Below, piece by piece: positions 33,825 to 42,809 of a stretch of 64,000 nucleotides of DNA. The notes beneath the pieces were generated by a model. That model worked only from the letters and a program-made list of their open reading frames with translations, had not been told where the DNA came from and did no database searches. The position numbers and the translations under genes were made by a program. How positions within the stretch are numbered: position 1 is the stretch's first letter; each line of letters starts with the position of its first letter. This stretch comes from Flavimaribacter sediminis. GTDB taxonomy: Bacteria; Pseudomonadota; Alphaproteobacteria; Rhizobiales; Rhizobiaceae. The stretch covers positions 744,001 to 808,000 of the forward strand of contig NZ_JAICBX010000002.1 in the NCBI RefSeq assembly GCF_019492055.1, given 5' to 3'.

Positions 33825-36071
33825 ATGCCCTACTCGACCTATCGCCCCGACCTTATGGGCACAGCCGAACTAGAGGCGCCGGCGGAGATCGTTGCGGGTT
33901 CGATGCAGGAACTTGTCCTCACCTATCGGTGCGGGACCTTTGGCGTCGACGACACCGGCTCGATCAAGATCGGCTTCCGGTTCGCAACCGATATGGGACA
34001 GGTGCAGTTCGACGATCCGGCCGCGGCGGGCTTCACGACAGCCGAGGCGTCCAACGGCGCGCCGCTGCAGCTCAAATGGGAGTTCAAGCGCAATATCCGG
34101 CCGTGGAGCCGCTCGCTTTATGTAGGCGTCAGCGGCGACTATCTGTCGCCCGGCGACACGATCACCATCCGGTTCGGAGACCGGCGCCACGGATCTCCCG
34201 GCATCCGGATGCAAACCTACTGTGAAAGCGAGTTCGAGTTCCGGGTCTTCGTCGACGCCATCGCAACCTATGACTACGTGGCGCTTCCCGAAAGTCCGAA
34301 AGTGTCCATCGTTTCCGGGCCTCCTGTCCACTGGAAGGCGGTGCTGCCGACGCTGGTCAAGACAGGCGAACCATTCGCGCTTGGCCTGAAGGGCGAGGAC
34401 AGATGGAGAAATCCGTCCCGTCTCGACGGGGTGCGTTTTGCCATCAAGCCGAGCGCTGCATTCGACGGATTGCCAGCGAGCGTCGAGGCCAGCCCTGGCG
34501 AGCGCTCGCTGCGCGTCGAAGGGCTCTGCCTTGCTTCGCCCGGCGAGCATGCGCTGGAAATCGAGGTCGAAGGCCACGATGCGGCGTTCCGGACCAATCC
34601 CGTCCGCGCCGAAGCCGATCCGGATTTCCTGCACGCCTGGGGCGACACGCACGGGCAATCCAACGAGACGCTGGGCACCAACGACGCGGCGGAATATTTC
34701 GCCTTCGGCCGTGATCTCGCCTTCCTCGACGTCATCGGCCATCAGGGCAACGATTTCCAGATCACCGACGAATTCTGGGCGGAGCTGAACGAGACGACGC
34801 GGGCCTTCGACGAACCGGGCAGGTTCGTGTGCTTTCCCGGCTATGAGTGGTCTGCCAACACCGCCGTCGGCGGCGACAGGAACGTCCATTATCTGAACGA
34901 GGGCGAGCCGATTTTCCGGTCCTCTCACGCACAGATCGAAAGCCTGAGGACCGAACCGGACGACGCCTGGACGGCGAAAGACCTCTTTGGGCGGCTCGAT
35001 CCGGACAAGTGCGTGGTGGCGGCCCATGTCGGCGGGCGATACGCCGATATCGTTCATTCCCACGACGCGCGGCTGGAAACAGCCGTTGAGGTGCATTCCT
35101 CCTGGGGCACGTTCGAATGGATCGTTGAGGACGCCTTCAGGCAGGGCTACCGCGTCGGCATCGTCGCCAACTCCGACGGCCACAAGGGAAGGCCCGGCGC
35201 GTGTTATCCCGGCGCCTCGTTCTTCGGCTCGATGGGCGGCCTCACCTGCTTCCTGACGTCAGAAACCAGCCGTCTCGCGATCTTCGACGCGATGAAAAAA
35301 CGCCGGCATTACGGAACAACGGGCGCGCGAATTTTTCTGAACACCGAAGCGCAGTTCGCCACGCCAGTGCGCTATTTCGACGGTGACCCGGGCGGCGGAG
35401 CGCAAAGCGTTGGCGCGACAAATGTTGCGCTGATGGGCGCGATCGTCGAGACCGATCAGGAAAATCTGCGCTACGTCGTGAACCTGACCGGCTCTGCTCC
35501 TCTCGAGCGGATTGATCTGTTTGACGGCCTGGAATGCCTCGAGACGATCCGTCCCTGGACGATAGACAAGCCGTCCCGCCGCCTTCGCATTGTCTACGAG
35601 GGCGCAGCCTCGCGCGGCCGCTCGCGAGCGATGCTATGGAACGGCGAGATCACGCTCGATGGAAACACCATCGAGAAGGCGCAATTGCTCAACAACTGGA
35701 ATCTCGATCGGGGAATTTCAGACCAGTCGCCAAGCGGCCTGACATGGTCCGCGGTGACGACGGGCAATTATGGCGCGATCGATCTCTGGCTCGACAAGGC
35801 GGCCACCGGACACGTCAAGGTGCGGACATCGTTCTGTAACGCCGACCTTGATCTTGGCGGCTGGGACGGAAGCGAAATCCGGATCGACGCGGGCGGTCTG
35901 GGCAGCGGCATGCGCCTCTATGCCCTGCCCGAGACGATGAGCGAAACACGCCTCGATATCGAACGTCTGATTACGTTGCCGAAAGGCGCCGAGCGGCGCC
36001 TTTACGTTCGCGTGCAACAGGAAGACGGTCACCGCGCCTGGGCAAGCCCGACATACGTGATGTCGGTCTGA
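33825..36071 (+). CDS. Large PHP-like metal-dependent hydrolase (DUF3604-like)
   Basis: 748-residue protein without signal peptide. Residues 1-260 look like beta-sandwich domains (RFATDMGQVQFDDP, SPGDTITIRFGDRRHGSPGI). The centre resembles the PHP-like DUF3604 hydrolase: HAWGDTHGQSNETLG near 270 (metal-binding D-x-H), FLDVIGHQGNDFQITDEFW, VCFPGYEWSAN, VVAAHVGGRYADIVHSHD and VANSDGHKGRPGACYPG near 450. The C-terminal 200 residues look like another beta-rich domain. The ATG has aggag upstream. It follows the dehydrogenase by 105 bases in the same direction. Substrate unknown; metal-dependent hydrolysis of an ester, phosphoester or similar bond is the family expectation. Confidence 0.75.
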   Translation: MPYSTYRPDLMGTAELEAPAEIVAGSMQELVLTYRCGTFGVDDTGSIKIGFRFATDMGQVQFDDPAAAGFTTAEASNGAPLQLKWEFKRNIRPWSRSLYVGVSGDYLSPGDTITIRFGDRRHGSPGIRMQTYCESEFEFRVFVDAIATYDYVALPESPKVSIVSGPPVHWKAVLPTLVKTGEPFALGLKGEDRWRNPSRLDGVRFAIKPSAAFDGLPASVEASPGERSLRVEGLCLASPGEHALEIEVEGHDAAFRTNPVRAEADPDFLHAWGDTHGQSNETLGTNDAAEYFAFGRDLAFLDVIGHQGNDFQITDEFWAELNETTRAFDEPGRFVCFPGYEWSANTAVGGDRNVHYLNEGEPIFRSSHAQIESLRTEPDDAWTAKDLFGRLDPDKCVVAAHVGGRYADIVHSHDARLETAVEVHSSWGTFEWIVEDAFRQGYRVGIVANSDGHKGRPGACYPGASFFGSMGGLTCFLTSETSRLAIFDAMKKRRHYGTTGARIFLNTEAQFATPVRYFDGDPGGGAQSVGATNVALMGAIVETDQENLRYVVNLTGSAPLERIDLFDGLECLETIRPWTIDKPSRRLRIVYEGAASRGRSRAMLWNGEITLDGNTIEKAQLLNNWNLDRGISDQSPSGLTWSAVTTGNYGAIDLWLDKAATGHVKVRTSFCNADLDLGGWDGSEIRIDAGGLGSGMRLYALPETMSETRLDIERLITLPKGAERRLYVRVQQEDGHRAWASPTYVMSV

Positions 36072-36081
36072 AGCCGGAGCG

Positions 36082-36585
36082 TCAGCCCGACTGGGTCGCT
36101 TTCGGCTCGAAGGTCAGCGCAACCCCGTTGATGCAGTGACGCTTGCCGGTCGGCGGCGGACCGTCGTCGAACACATGGCCGAGATGGCCACCGCAGCGGC
36201 TACAGTGCACTTCAGTGCGCGTCATGAAGAAACTGCGGTCCGTCTTCGTGCCGACCGCGCCGGGCAACGCCTCGTAGAAGCTCGGCCAGCCGGTGCCGCT
36301 CTTGAATTTGGTTTCCGACGCATAAAGCGGGAGATCGCATCCGGCGCAATTGAAGGTGCCGGCGCGCTTTTCATTCAACAGCGGGCTGGTGAAGGCGCGT
36401 TCCGTCGCTTCATGGCGCAGGACCGCGTATTGCTCGTCGGTGAGCATGGCCTTCCATTCCGCGTCCGTATGGGTGACTTCGAATTCCTCGCTCGCCTGCG
36501 CGGGGCCCGACATGTGTCTTGCCGCAGCAAAGGCGCCCACTGCGGCGACGGCCGCGCCTGACAGGAGTGATCGACGATTGATCAT
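36082..36585 (-). CDS. msrB: Peptide-methionine (R)-S-oxide reductase, exported form
   Basis: 167-residue MsrB that reduces methionine-R-sulfoxide in proteins. It begins with a twin-arginine-type signal ([20 protein letters not shown]), so it probably acts in the periplasm. Zn-binding pairs CAGCDLP near 80 and [15 protein letters not shown] near 130 are present, as is the catalytic Cys in [12 protein letters not shown] near 152. The ATG is preceded by aaggag; a longer frame upstream was rejected because it lacks a signal and would overlap the argB promoter. Convergent with the PHP-like gene, divergent from argB. Confidence 0.93.
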   Translation of the reverse strand: MINRRSLLSGAAVAAVGAFAAARHMSGPAQASEEFEVTHTDAEWKAMLTDEQYAVLRHEATERAFTSPLLNEKRAGTFNCAGCDLPLYASETKFKSGTGWPSFYEALPGAVGTKTDRSFFMTRTEVHCSRCGGHLGHVFDDGPPPTGKRHCINGVALTFEPKATQSG

Positions 36586-36740
36586 TGTTCCGTCTCCTTC
36601 TTTCTCGAACCAAACATAATAAAAATCGTGATGACGTTCCCATGAACTTTTCGCGAGTGGCATGTGTTTTCGCCCGGGAAGAGGCAATTGCCCCTCGCCT
36701 GCAATGCCGCTACAACACCGCAAATCAAAGGGGATACTTC

Positions 36741-37646
36741 ATGACCGACATCACGACAGACAAGGGCGGCAAGGCTGAACTGCAGGCGGAATTCCTCGCC
36801 GAGGCGCTGCCTTACATGCAGCAGTATGAAAACCGCACCATTGTCGTGAAATACGGCGGCAACGCCATGGGCGACGACACGCTCGGTCAGGCCTTCGCCC
36901 GCGACGTGGCGCTGCTCAAGCAGTCGGGCATCAACCCGATCGTTGTTCATGGCGGCGGACCGCAGATCGGCGCGATGCTCAACAAGATGGGCATCGAATC
37001 GAAATTCGAGGGCGGACTGCGCGTCACCGACGAGAAGACGGTCGAGATCGTCGAGATGGTGCTCGCCGGCTCCATCAACAAGGAAATCGTCGCGATGATC
37101 AACGCCGAGGGCGAATGGGCCATTGGCCTGTGCGGCAAGGACGGCAACATGGTCTTCGCCAAGAAGGCGCACAAGACCATGATCGATCCGGATTCCAACA
37201 TCGAGAGGATCCTCGATCTCGGTTTCGTCGGCGAAGTCGTCGAGGTCGACCGCACGCTTCTCGATCTGCTCGCAAAGTCCGAGATGATCCCGGTGATCGC
37301 GCCGGTGGCGCCTGGACGCGACGGCCATACCTACAACATCAACGCCGATACCTTCGCCGGCGCCATCGCCGGGGCGTTGTCGGCCTCGCGCCTCCTGTTC
37401 CTGACCGACGTTCCGGGCGTGCTCGACCGGAACGGAAACCTCTTTAAGGAACTCTCGGTCGGCGAGGCGCGCGCCCTGATCGCCGACGGAACCATTTCCG
37501 GCGGGATGATCCCGAAAGTCGAAACCTGCATCCAGGCGATCGAGGCGGGCGTCGAGGGCGTGGTCATTCTCAACGGTAAAACACGTCACGCCGTGCTGCT
37601 GGAAATCATGACAGAACACGGCGCTGGAACCCTGATAGTTCCATAA
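36741..37646 (+). CDS. argB: Acetylglutamate kinase
   Basis: 301-residue amino acid kinase that phosphorylates N-acetylglutamate, the second step of arginine synthesis. [10 protein letters not shown] (residue 34), [20 protein letters not shown] (65) and [13 protein letters not shown] match the substrate-binding loops; [20 protein letters not shown] and [12 protein letters not shown] form the ATP site; it ends HGAGTLIVP. The N-terminal extension with [20 protein letters not shown] suits the arginine-sensitive hexameric form. In related genomes it stands close to yihA and the HAD gene; here the pilus cluster separates it from the latter. Confidence 0.97.
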   Translation: MTDITTDKGGKAELQAEFLAEALPYMQQYENRTIVVKYGGNAMGDDTLGQAFARDVALLKQSGINPIVVHGGGPQIGAMLNKMGIESKFEGGLRVTDEKTVEIVEMVLAGSINKEIVAMINAEGEWAIGLCGKDGNMVFAKKAHKTMIDPDSNIERILDLGFVGEVVEVDRTLLDLLAKSEMIPVIAPVAPGRDGHTYNINADTFAGAIAGALSASRLLFLTDVPGVLDRNGNLFKELSVGEARALIADGTISGGMIPKVETCIQAIEAGVEGVVILNGKTRHAVLLEIMTEHGAGTLIVP

Positions 37647-38439
37647 GATATTGTTTTATTTATATATTTCCAGAAATTGGGTTTGTTTCGGTAAATCTGG
37701 GTTCGTTTCGGGATTCCGGTTTTTCGCCGGTTTTCGGCGTTACCTCGATCTGGCTTTGTTTCGGGAATCCGCGTTTTCAGGCTTCAGGCGCCCGGTCGCG
37801 CAGACTTCGCGCCCGTTTTCTAGCATGAAACGCGCCGGAATGCACCAGAAATGTTCATTTTTTGTTCTGCGTTCCCGGTAAACTCCGATATTTTCGAGAT
37901 GAGCCACACTTGCCACCAAAATTAGGTAGTGAACGCATCCTGAATTCTATTATAGATTGTGCTTGACGGACGGATGCATTCTTGGCATACGAAGGCCGTT
38001 TTCGCAGGGAGTCGGGCAAACACAGGTCCGGCGACCAGATTTATCAGATTTCAAATTTGGAGAGTTGTTACAGAAAATACGGAATACATTTAATGACTTC
38101 CACCTGGTTACAGGCGCCTTTTGTTCGGCATCGCGTTTACAGAAATAGAGCCAACGAACAAGGCGTTCACAACACCGCACCTTGTCTCGCGGACCAATCG
38201 TTCGCACCGAAGTCAGCAGCATACACCCAGCACTCACTCCAGGTTTTAATCCGCCCCGCGTCCGGCTTCTTGCCGCGTGCGCGTATGGATCCAACGCATC
38301 CGGGTTCATCGTTCGAGGAAGGAGCACCGCGAGACGAATACACGAGATCAAGACGGAAGCGCATATATTCACGGCTTCCCGCAATTTTCACAATATGGCC
38401 GTCGATCCAAAATTAATTGAGCATAAAAGGCAAAAAATC
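37647..38439. other. Long intergenic region: repeat copy A and pilus promoter region
   Basis: No gene recognised in about 790 bases. The first part (37676-37900) contains imperfect copies of a unit around tttgtttcggg, including one end of the 32-bp direct repeat. The second part (37900-38440) is AT-richer than its surroundings and leads into the first pilus gene. Short open frames there have no good starts or recognisable families. Confidence 0.6.
37748..37779 (+). repeat. Direct repeat, left copy (32 bp)
   Basis: Identical over 32 bases to 42959-42990, beginning atctggctttgtttcggg. Less exact copies of the unit lie just upstream (around 37678 and 37695). The sequences downstream of both exact copies also look related over about 100 bases (for example tagcatgaaacg against tagcataaaacg). 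The two copies bracket the pilus gene cluster, about 5.2 kb apart. Confidence 0.85.
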
Positions 38440-38940
38440 ATGAAGCATATTTTTCCTATAACGAGCGTCGTCACATTTCTTTTCGCATCGCCGGTATTGG
38501 CGCAAACAGCAACAGCCGAGTTCGGCGTCAGCCTGACGATTACGGCTGAGTGCACTCTTTCCGCAAGCGACATCACCTTCCCTTCAACCGGTATCGTGGA
38601 TACCCAGATTACTGCAACCGCCGACCTGTCTGTGGAATGCACGAACGACTCTCCATTCGAAATCGGTTTAAGCGGAGGAACGTCCGGCAATACAGGCGCT
38701 CGCGTTCTGACCAATCTCGATGGAGACACTGTTTCTTATCAGCTCTATCAGGACAATAGCTACACGACTGTGTGGGGCGACGACGACGCCACCACCAAGT
38801 CCGTAGAGTCGGCAACCGGCAGCGAGGAAGCACACACGATCCATGCTGTCGTCTCTTCGGGACAGAATGTCCCGACCGGCACTTATACCGACGCCATTAC
38901 TGCAACGATCTGGTACGGCAGCGCGCTGCCAACCGAGTGA
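38440..38940 (+). CDS. Spore coat U domain pilin-like protein
   Basis: 166-residue secreted protein. Signal peptide (MKHIFPITSVVTFLFASPVL, cut after AQ) then one SCPU domain: FGVSLTITAECTLSASDITF, two Cys about 37 residues apart (AEC and VECTND) that could form a disulfide, and a Thr-Tyr ending (GTYTDAITATIWYGSALPTE). SCPU proteins are subunits of archaic chaperone-usher pili such as the Csu pili of Acinetobacter. The ATG at 38440 has a weak aaagg upstream. Probably the main or structural subunit, since it comes first. Confidence 0.85.
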   Translation: MKHIFPITSVVTFLFASPVLAQTATAEFGVSLTITAECTLSASDITFPSTGIVDTQITATADLSVECTNDSPFEIGLSGGTSGNTGARVLTNLDGDTVSYQLYQDNSYTTVWGDDDATTKSVESATGSEEAHTIHAVVSSGQNVPTGTYTDAITATIWYGSALPTE

Positions 38941-38960
38941 TAACAAGGGAGTGCGAGACA

Positions 38961-39386
38961 ATGCGCCCTTTCTTTCTCGCTGCAGCATTTGTTTTGTCGA
39001 TGTTGTTTAGCGCATCCGCCGTGGGATCTACTCTTCGAGTCGCTCCCACCTCCCTGGACCTCGGGAACGGTGCAAAGACTGCGTCCGTCAGAGTGTGGAA
39101 CGACGAAACCGATCCGGTCACCATACAGGTCCGGGTTTTCAGGTGGACCGTGGAGAACGGCAAGGATGTGCTTGAACCGACGCGCGATGTGGTCGCCAGC
39201 CCGCCCATATCGAAACTGGCTCCAGGTACGGAGAACATCATTCGTATCGTCCGTGTAGCGAAGCTACCGGTCAGGGGTCGGGAATCCTACCGTCTGATCA
39301 TCGACCAGCTGCCGGACCCGTCGCGCCGTCAGACGGGAATGATCAACATCCTCGTCCGTCATGCGATCCCGGTTCACTTCCACTAG
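38961..39386 (+). CDS. PapD-like pilus chaperone with only the first domain
   Basis: 141-residue periplasmic protein with signal peptide (MRPFFLAAAFVLSMLFSASA). It shows the N-terminal immunoglobulin-like domain of usher-type chaperones: RVAPTSLDLGNGAKTASVRV, VFRWTVENGKD, SPPISKLAPGTENIIRIVR and SYRLIIDQLPD, ending in the donor strand NILVRHAIPVHFH. Normal chaperones have about 230-250 residues and a second domain; here the stop follows the donor strand and only 20 bases remain before the usher gene, so no second domain is encoded. Either a minimal form or a damaged gene. Confidence 0.82.
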   Translation: MRPFFLAAAFVLSMLFSASAVGSTLRVAPTSLDLGNGAKTASVRVWNDETDPVTIQVRVFRWTVENGKDVLEPTRDVVASPPISKLAPGTENIIRIVRVAKLPVRGRESYRLIIDQLPDPSRRQTGMINILVRHAIPVHFH

Positions 39387-39406
39387 GCTGCGTCGCTGCA
39401 CTAACC

Positions 39407-41830
39407 ATGCAAGTCCGATCCACTTTGACCAGGGAGCCATGCTGTCTGGCGGCCCTGGCGCTTGTGGCCGCTCTTACGGGATATGCTGACACTGCAACTG
39501 CGCAGACGACCGATATGTCCATGCTCGATGGCGCATACGCATTCAGTCACGATCTGCAGCTCGAGGTATTCATCAACGGAGTCTCGACCGAACTCATCGC
39601 TTCGGTTCGCCTGGAATCCGGAGGAATCCTGTCCATGGATCCCGAGCAATTGCGCAATGTCGGCATTCAGCCCGTCAAAGCGGCAAAGCGGCCGGACGGC
39701 AGAATCGATCTGTCGCAACTGCCGAATGTTTCTGTGGTCTATGACGGCGCCTCTCAGACCCTTTCCTTTTCCGCTTCGAACGCAGAGCGTTCTCCACGCA
39801 TTGTATCGGCGAGCCGGGGCAATGATCCTTTGACTGGCGACAACCCGCAAAACCACGTGGAGACCGGTTTCGGCGGGCTTATCAACTATTCGATCAATAC
39901 AAGCGGGTACTACGGTTTTGACACCTCCCGTTACGGGCATGGAGGCATAAGCGGCGCCTTCGAAAGCCGAGTATTCAGCCCCGCCGGAGTACTGTCGAAT
40001 ACCGCTGCGCTTTCACTGGGTGAAGTCCGGCGCCTGGAGTCCTTCTGGACCTATTCCAATCCGAATACGATGCGAACCTATCGCGCCGGCGACCTGATCA
40101 CCAGCGGACTGAGCTGGACGCGCCCTACACGCCTGGGCGGAGTTCAGATACAGCGAAACTTCGGGCTCCGCCCGGGACTTGTGACCGTGCCGATTCCCGG
40201 TTTCGCCGGCACCGCCGCAGTTCCGTCGACTGTCGACGTTTTTCTCGGCAATACGAGGCGGTTTTCAGGACCGGTGCCGGCCGGACCTTTCGAGATCGCC
40301 GACATGCCCACCGCCACAGGCCCCGGCACAGCGCTCATCGTCGTTCGCGACGAAACCGGCGCAGAAGTCGTAACCGAAGCCGAATATTTCATCTCCGACA
40401 AACTCCTGCGAACCGGTCTGCTGGACTATTCTCTCGAACTGGGTTTCCCCAGAACCGGATACGGCTCCCAATTCGATATGTATGACGAGCGACTGATGGG
40501 ATCGGCCAGCATCCGTTACGGAGCGCTGGACTGGCTTACGCTGGAAGGGCACGCGGAAGGCGGAGAAGGTTTGATCAATGCCGGCATGGGCGTGGTCGCC
40601 GGCCTCGGAAAATGGGGCGTCGGCTCACTGTCGATGTCCGGCAGCACCACAGGAGAAGAGACCGGGATTTTCCTTTCGGGGGCCATCGAGCTCGAAATCG
40701 CCAGCGTCCATGTAGAAGCACGAATGCAACGCAGTTTCGGCGCGTTCAACGACATCGCATCCTATACATTCCGGACTGCCGATGACGACGGGCATCCGAA
40801 CTGGTCGGGCGCGGTCCCGCGCGCCCTGGATCAGATATCATTCTCGTTTCCGCTTACCTTTCTGGAAAAAACCAATCTGAACCTGAACTTCACCCGGATT
40901 GAGCGGTTCGACGGCGATCAGCAGAGCGTTGCCTCGGCCTCCTTCTCCACGCCGCTCTTCGACGGCACGTTCTCGGGTTCGGCCTATGCTGACATGGAAC
41001 GCAATGAATACGGTGTGCTGGCTGCGTTTTCCAGGCCGCTCGGCGGCGATATGACATTGAACTCGTCATCGAACTCGATCGCCGAAGGCCTCTCCTCCAT
41101 CGCCTCGGTGGGACGGCCAGCCAGTGAGGAAAACGGAAATTTCGGCTGGGATTTCGCCTACCAGCAAAATGACAAGCCGATTGTGACCGCTACCGTAGAA
41201 AAGCGCATACCCATAGCCAAGCTGTCGGCTACGGTTCGCCAGCGCGGTGAAAGCCTTTCGGCGAGCGGCCGGCTCAGCGGCTCAGTGGTCGCAGCCGGCG
41301 GCGGCGTCTTCCTGACCAACCGCATCGACGACGCATTCGCTGTAGTGGACGCCGGCGCCAGCGGTGTTCCAGTATTGCTGGAAAATCAGGAGGTTGGCGT
41401 GACCGGACCTCGCGGCAAGTTGCTGATCCCCGATCTTCGCTCCTACGAGCGCAACCGGATCGGCATTGATCCAATGGACCTGCCTCTCGATGTCGTTGTC
41501 GACAGCACTGGCCGCAAGGTCGTGCCCGCCGGCCTTTCCGGTGTCGTCGTCGAATTCACCGGCAGTCAGGAGGGCGGCTCCGCACTGATCACTTTCCGGG
41601 ACGAGAATGGAGACTTCCTCGAGGTCGGAACCACCGGAAAAACAGAGGGGTCCTCCGAGCCGTTTGCGGTCGGTTACGACGGCCAGGCGTTTATCGAAAA
41701 TCTCGGCGCCCGGAACCGTGTCACCATGACCCGCACCAGCGGCGCAAAATGCATTGCAGAATTCGAATATGCCAGACAGGCCGGCGCTCAAGTCATGTTG
41801 CCCGACGTCACCTGCATCGCGATCCAATAG
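39407..41830 (+). CDS. Outer membrane usher protein (FimD/CsuD-like)
   Basis: 807-residue outer membrane usher that assembles and secretes pilus subunits. After a signal peptide (LAALALVAALTGYADTATAQ), an N-terminal chaperone-binding domain (DLQLEVFINGVSTELIASVR), the 24-strand barrel (GGLINYSINTSGYYGFDTSR, LTSGLSWTRPTRLG-type strands) with plug region (DVFLGNTRRFSGPVPAGPFE), and C-terminal domains (GPRGKLLIPDLRSYERNRIG; Cys in KCIAEFEYA and DVTCIAIQ). Length fits the archaic family. The frame is intact. It follows the short chaperone by 20 bases and runs directly into the second SCPU gene. Confidence 0.92.
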   Translation: MQVRSTLTREPCCLAALALVAALTGYADTATAQTTDMSMLDGAYAFSHDLQLEVFINGVSTELIASVRLESGGILSMDPEQLRNVGIQPVKAAKRPDGRIDLSQLPNVSVVYDGASQTLSFSASNAERSPRIVSASRGNDPLTGDNPQNHVETGFGGLINYSINTSGYYGFDTSRYGHGGISGAFESRVFSPAGVLSNTAALSLGEVRRLESFWTYSNPNTMRTYRAGDLITSGLSWTRPTRLGGVQIQRNFGLRPGLVTVPIPGFAGTAAVPSTVDVFLGNTRRFSGPVPAGPFEIADMPTATGPGTALIVVRDETGAEVVTEAEYFISDKLLRTGLLDYSLELGFPRTGYGSQFDMYDERLMGSASIRYGALDWLTLEGHAEGGEGLINAGMGVVAGLGKWGVGSLSMSGSTTGEETGIFLSGAIELEIASVHVEARMQRSFGAFNDIASYTFRTADDDGHPNWSGAVPRALDQISFSFPLTFLEKTNLNLNFTRIERFDGDQQSVASASFSTPLFDGTFSGSAYADMERNEYGVLAAFSRPLGGDMTLNSSSNSIAEGLSSIASVGRPASEENGNFGWDFAYQQNDKPIVTATVEKRIPIAKLSATVRQRGESLSASGRLSGSVVAAGGGVFLTNRIDDAFAVVDAGASGVPVLLENQEVGVTGPRGKLLIPDLRSYERNRIGIDPMDLPLDVVVDSTGRKVVPAGLSGVVVEFTGSQEGGSALITFRDENGDFLEVGTTGKTEGSSEPFAVGYDGQAFIENLGARNRVTMTRTSGAKCIAEFEYARQAGAQVMLPDVTCIAIQ

Positions 41831-41843
41831 GAAAGTCACTCAA

Positions 41844-42809
41844 TTGCTTACACGCACCCTCCTCGTCCTGGTCCTTTGCAATCTGGCAGTCGCCCTGTTT
41901 CCCGCCGACGCAGCCGCAACAAGTTGCAGTATTCCCTCACGGATTTCCGTGGATTTCGGCGACGCCGATACACTGACGGGCAACACCGCAACCGCAACGG
42001 ACATTACAATTGAATGCTCGAATTTGGGCTCCGCCACAGCGGTTACCCTATGCGCCAATTACGGCCCGGGTTTCGGAGGCGGTTTCAACGGAGCGGACCG
42101 GTGGATGAGCGCCGGCTTCTACGAAAAGCTCTATTACAGGTTTTACACGGATGCGGCGCACACGACGTTGTGGGGACATTCCGATCATCCGCAACTGGGA
42201 TCGCCACAGCGCATCGTCCTGCCGGTTACGCAGGGGACCGCATCCGGAGTGGTGACCCTTTACGGCCTTCTCTCGGGCGCACAGCCAACGGCTGAGCCGG
42301 ACACCTACCGCGACACAATTTCCTGGCACTCCGTCCGGTTCTACTACGCCGCCGGAGATTCATTGCAGTGCGACGCCGTGACCGGCGCATATGCGACAAG
42401 TCAGCAGGTCAAGGTCAGCGCCAAGGTGGAGGCCAACTGCCTTGTCGAAGCAGACGATCTCGATTTCGGCAGCGCTTCCGGAAACATCACGCACAACATC
42501 GATGCCTCGACTTCGCTTTCCGTGACCTGCACCGCCGGGACAAAATACTGGATTTCACTGGACGACGGCCAGGCCGGAACGTACGACCCGGCGAATCGAC
42601 GCATGCAATCCGGCACAGACATGATCAGCTACGGCCTCTACACGGACGCAGCCAGGACAAATGCCTGGGGCTCCGGCTGGGACTCGGTGTTCGGCACAGC
42701 AAGCGGCGGCGGCGTCGACCTCCCCGTTTATGGTCGAGTTCCGCCCCAGTCGTCCGTACCGCCAGGCGTCTATACCGACACTGTTGTGGTTACGATCACC
42801 TATCTATAA
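41844..42809 (+). CDS. Two-domain spore coat U protein, probable tip adhesin
   Basis: 321-residue secreted protein from a TTG start, with aggaaag 9 bases upstream; no ATG in this frame falls in a sensible place. Signal peptide LTRTLLVLVLCNLAVALFPA. Two SCPU domains follow: residues about 28-175 (TSCSIPSRISVDFGDADTLT, IECSNLGSA) and about 180-320 (VEANCLVEADDLDFGSASGN, VTCTAGTKYW). In Csu-type operons the two-domain protein encoded after the usher is the tip adhesin (CsuE), and this position and architecture agree. The binding target is unknown. Confidence 0.82.
   Translation: MLTRTLLVLVLCNLAVALFPADAAATSCSIPSRISVDFGDADTLTGNTATATDITIECSNLGSATAVTLCANYGPGFGGGFNGADRWMSAGFYEKLYYRFYTDAAHTTLWGHSDHPQLGSPQRIVLPVTQGTASGVVTLYGLLSGAQPTAEPDTYRDTISWHSVRFYYAAGDSLQCDAVTGAYATSQQVKVSAKVEANCLVEADDLDFGSASGNITHNIDASTSLSVTCTAGTKYWISLDDGQAGTYDPANRRMQSGTDMISYGLYTDAARTNAWGSGWDSVFGTASGGGVDLPVYGRVPPQSSVPPGVYTDTVVVTITYL

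Noticed and set aside
33870-35183. A 437-codon minus-strand open frame inside the PHP-like gene
   Set aside because: Antisense shadow; the plus strand has recognisable metal-site motifs, this one has none.
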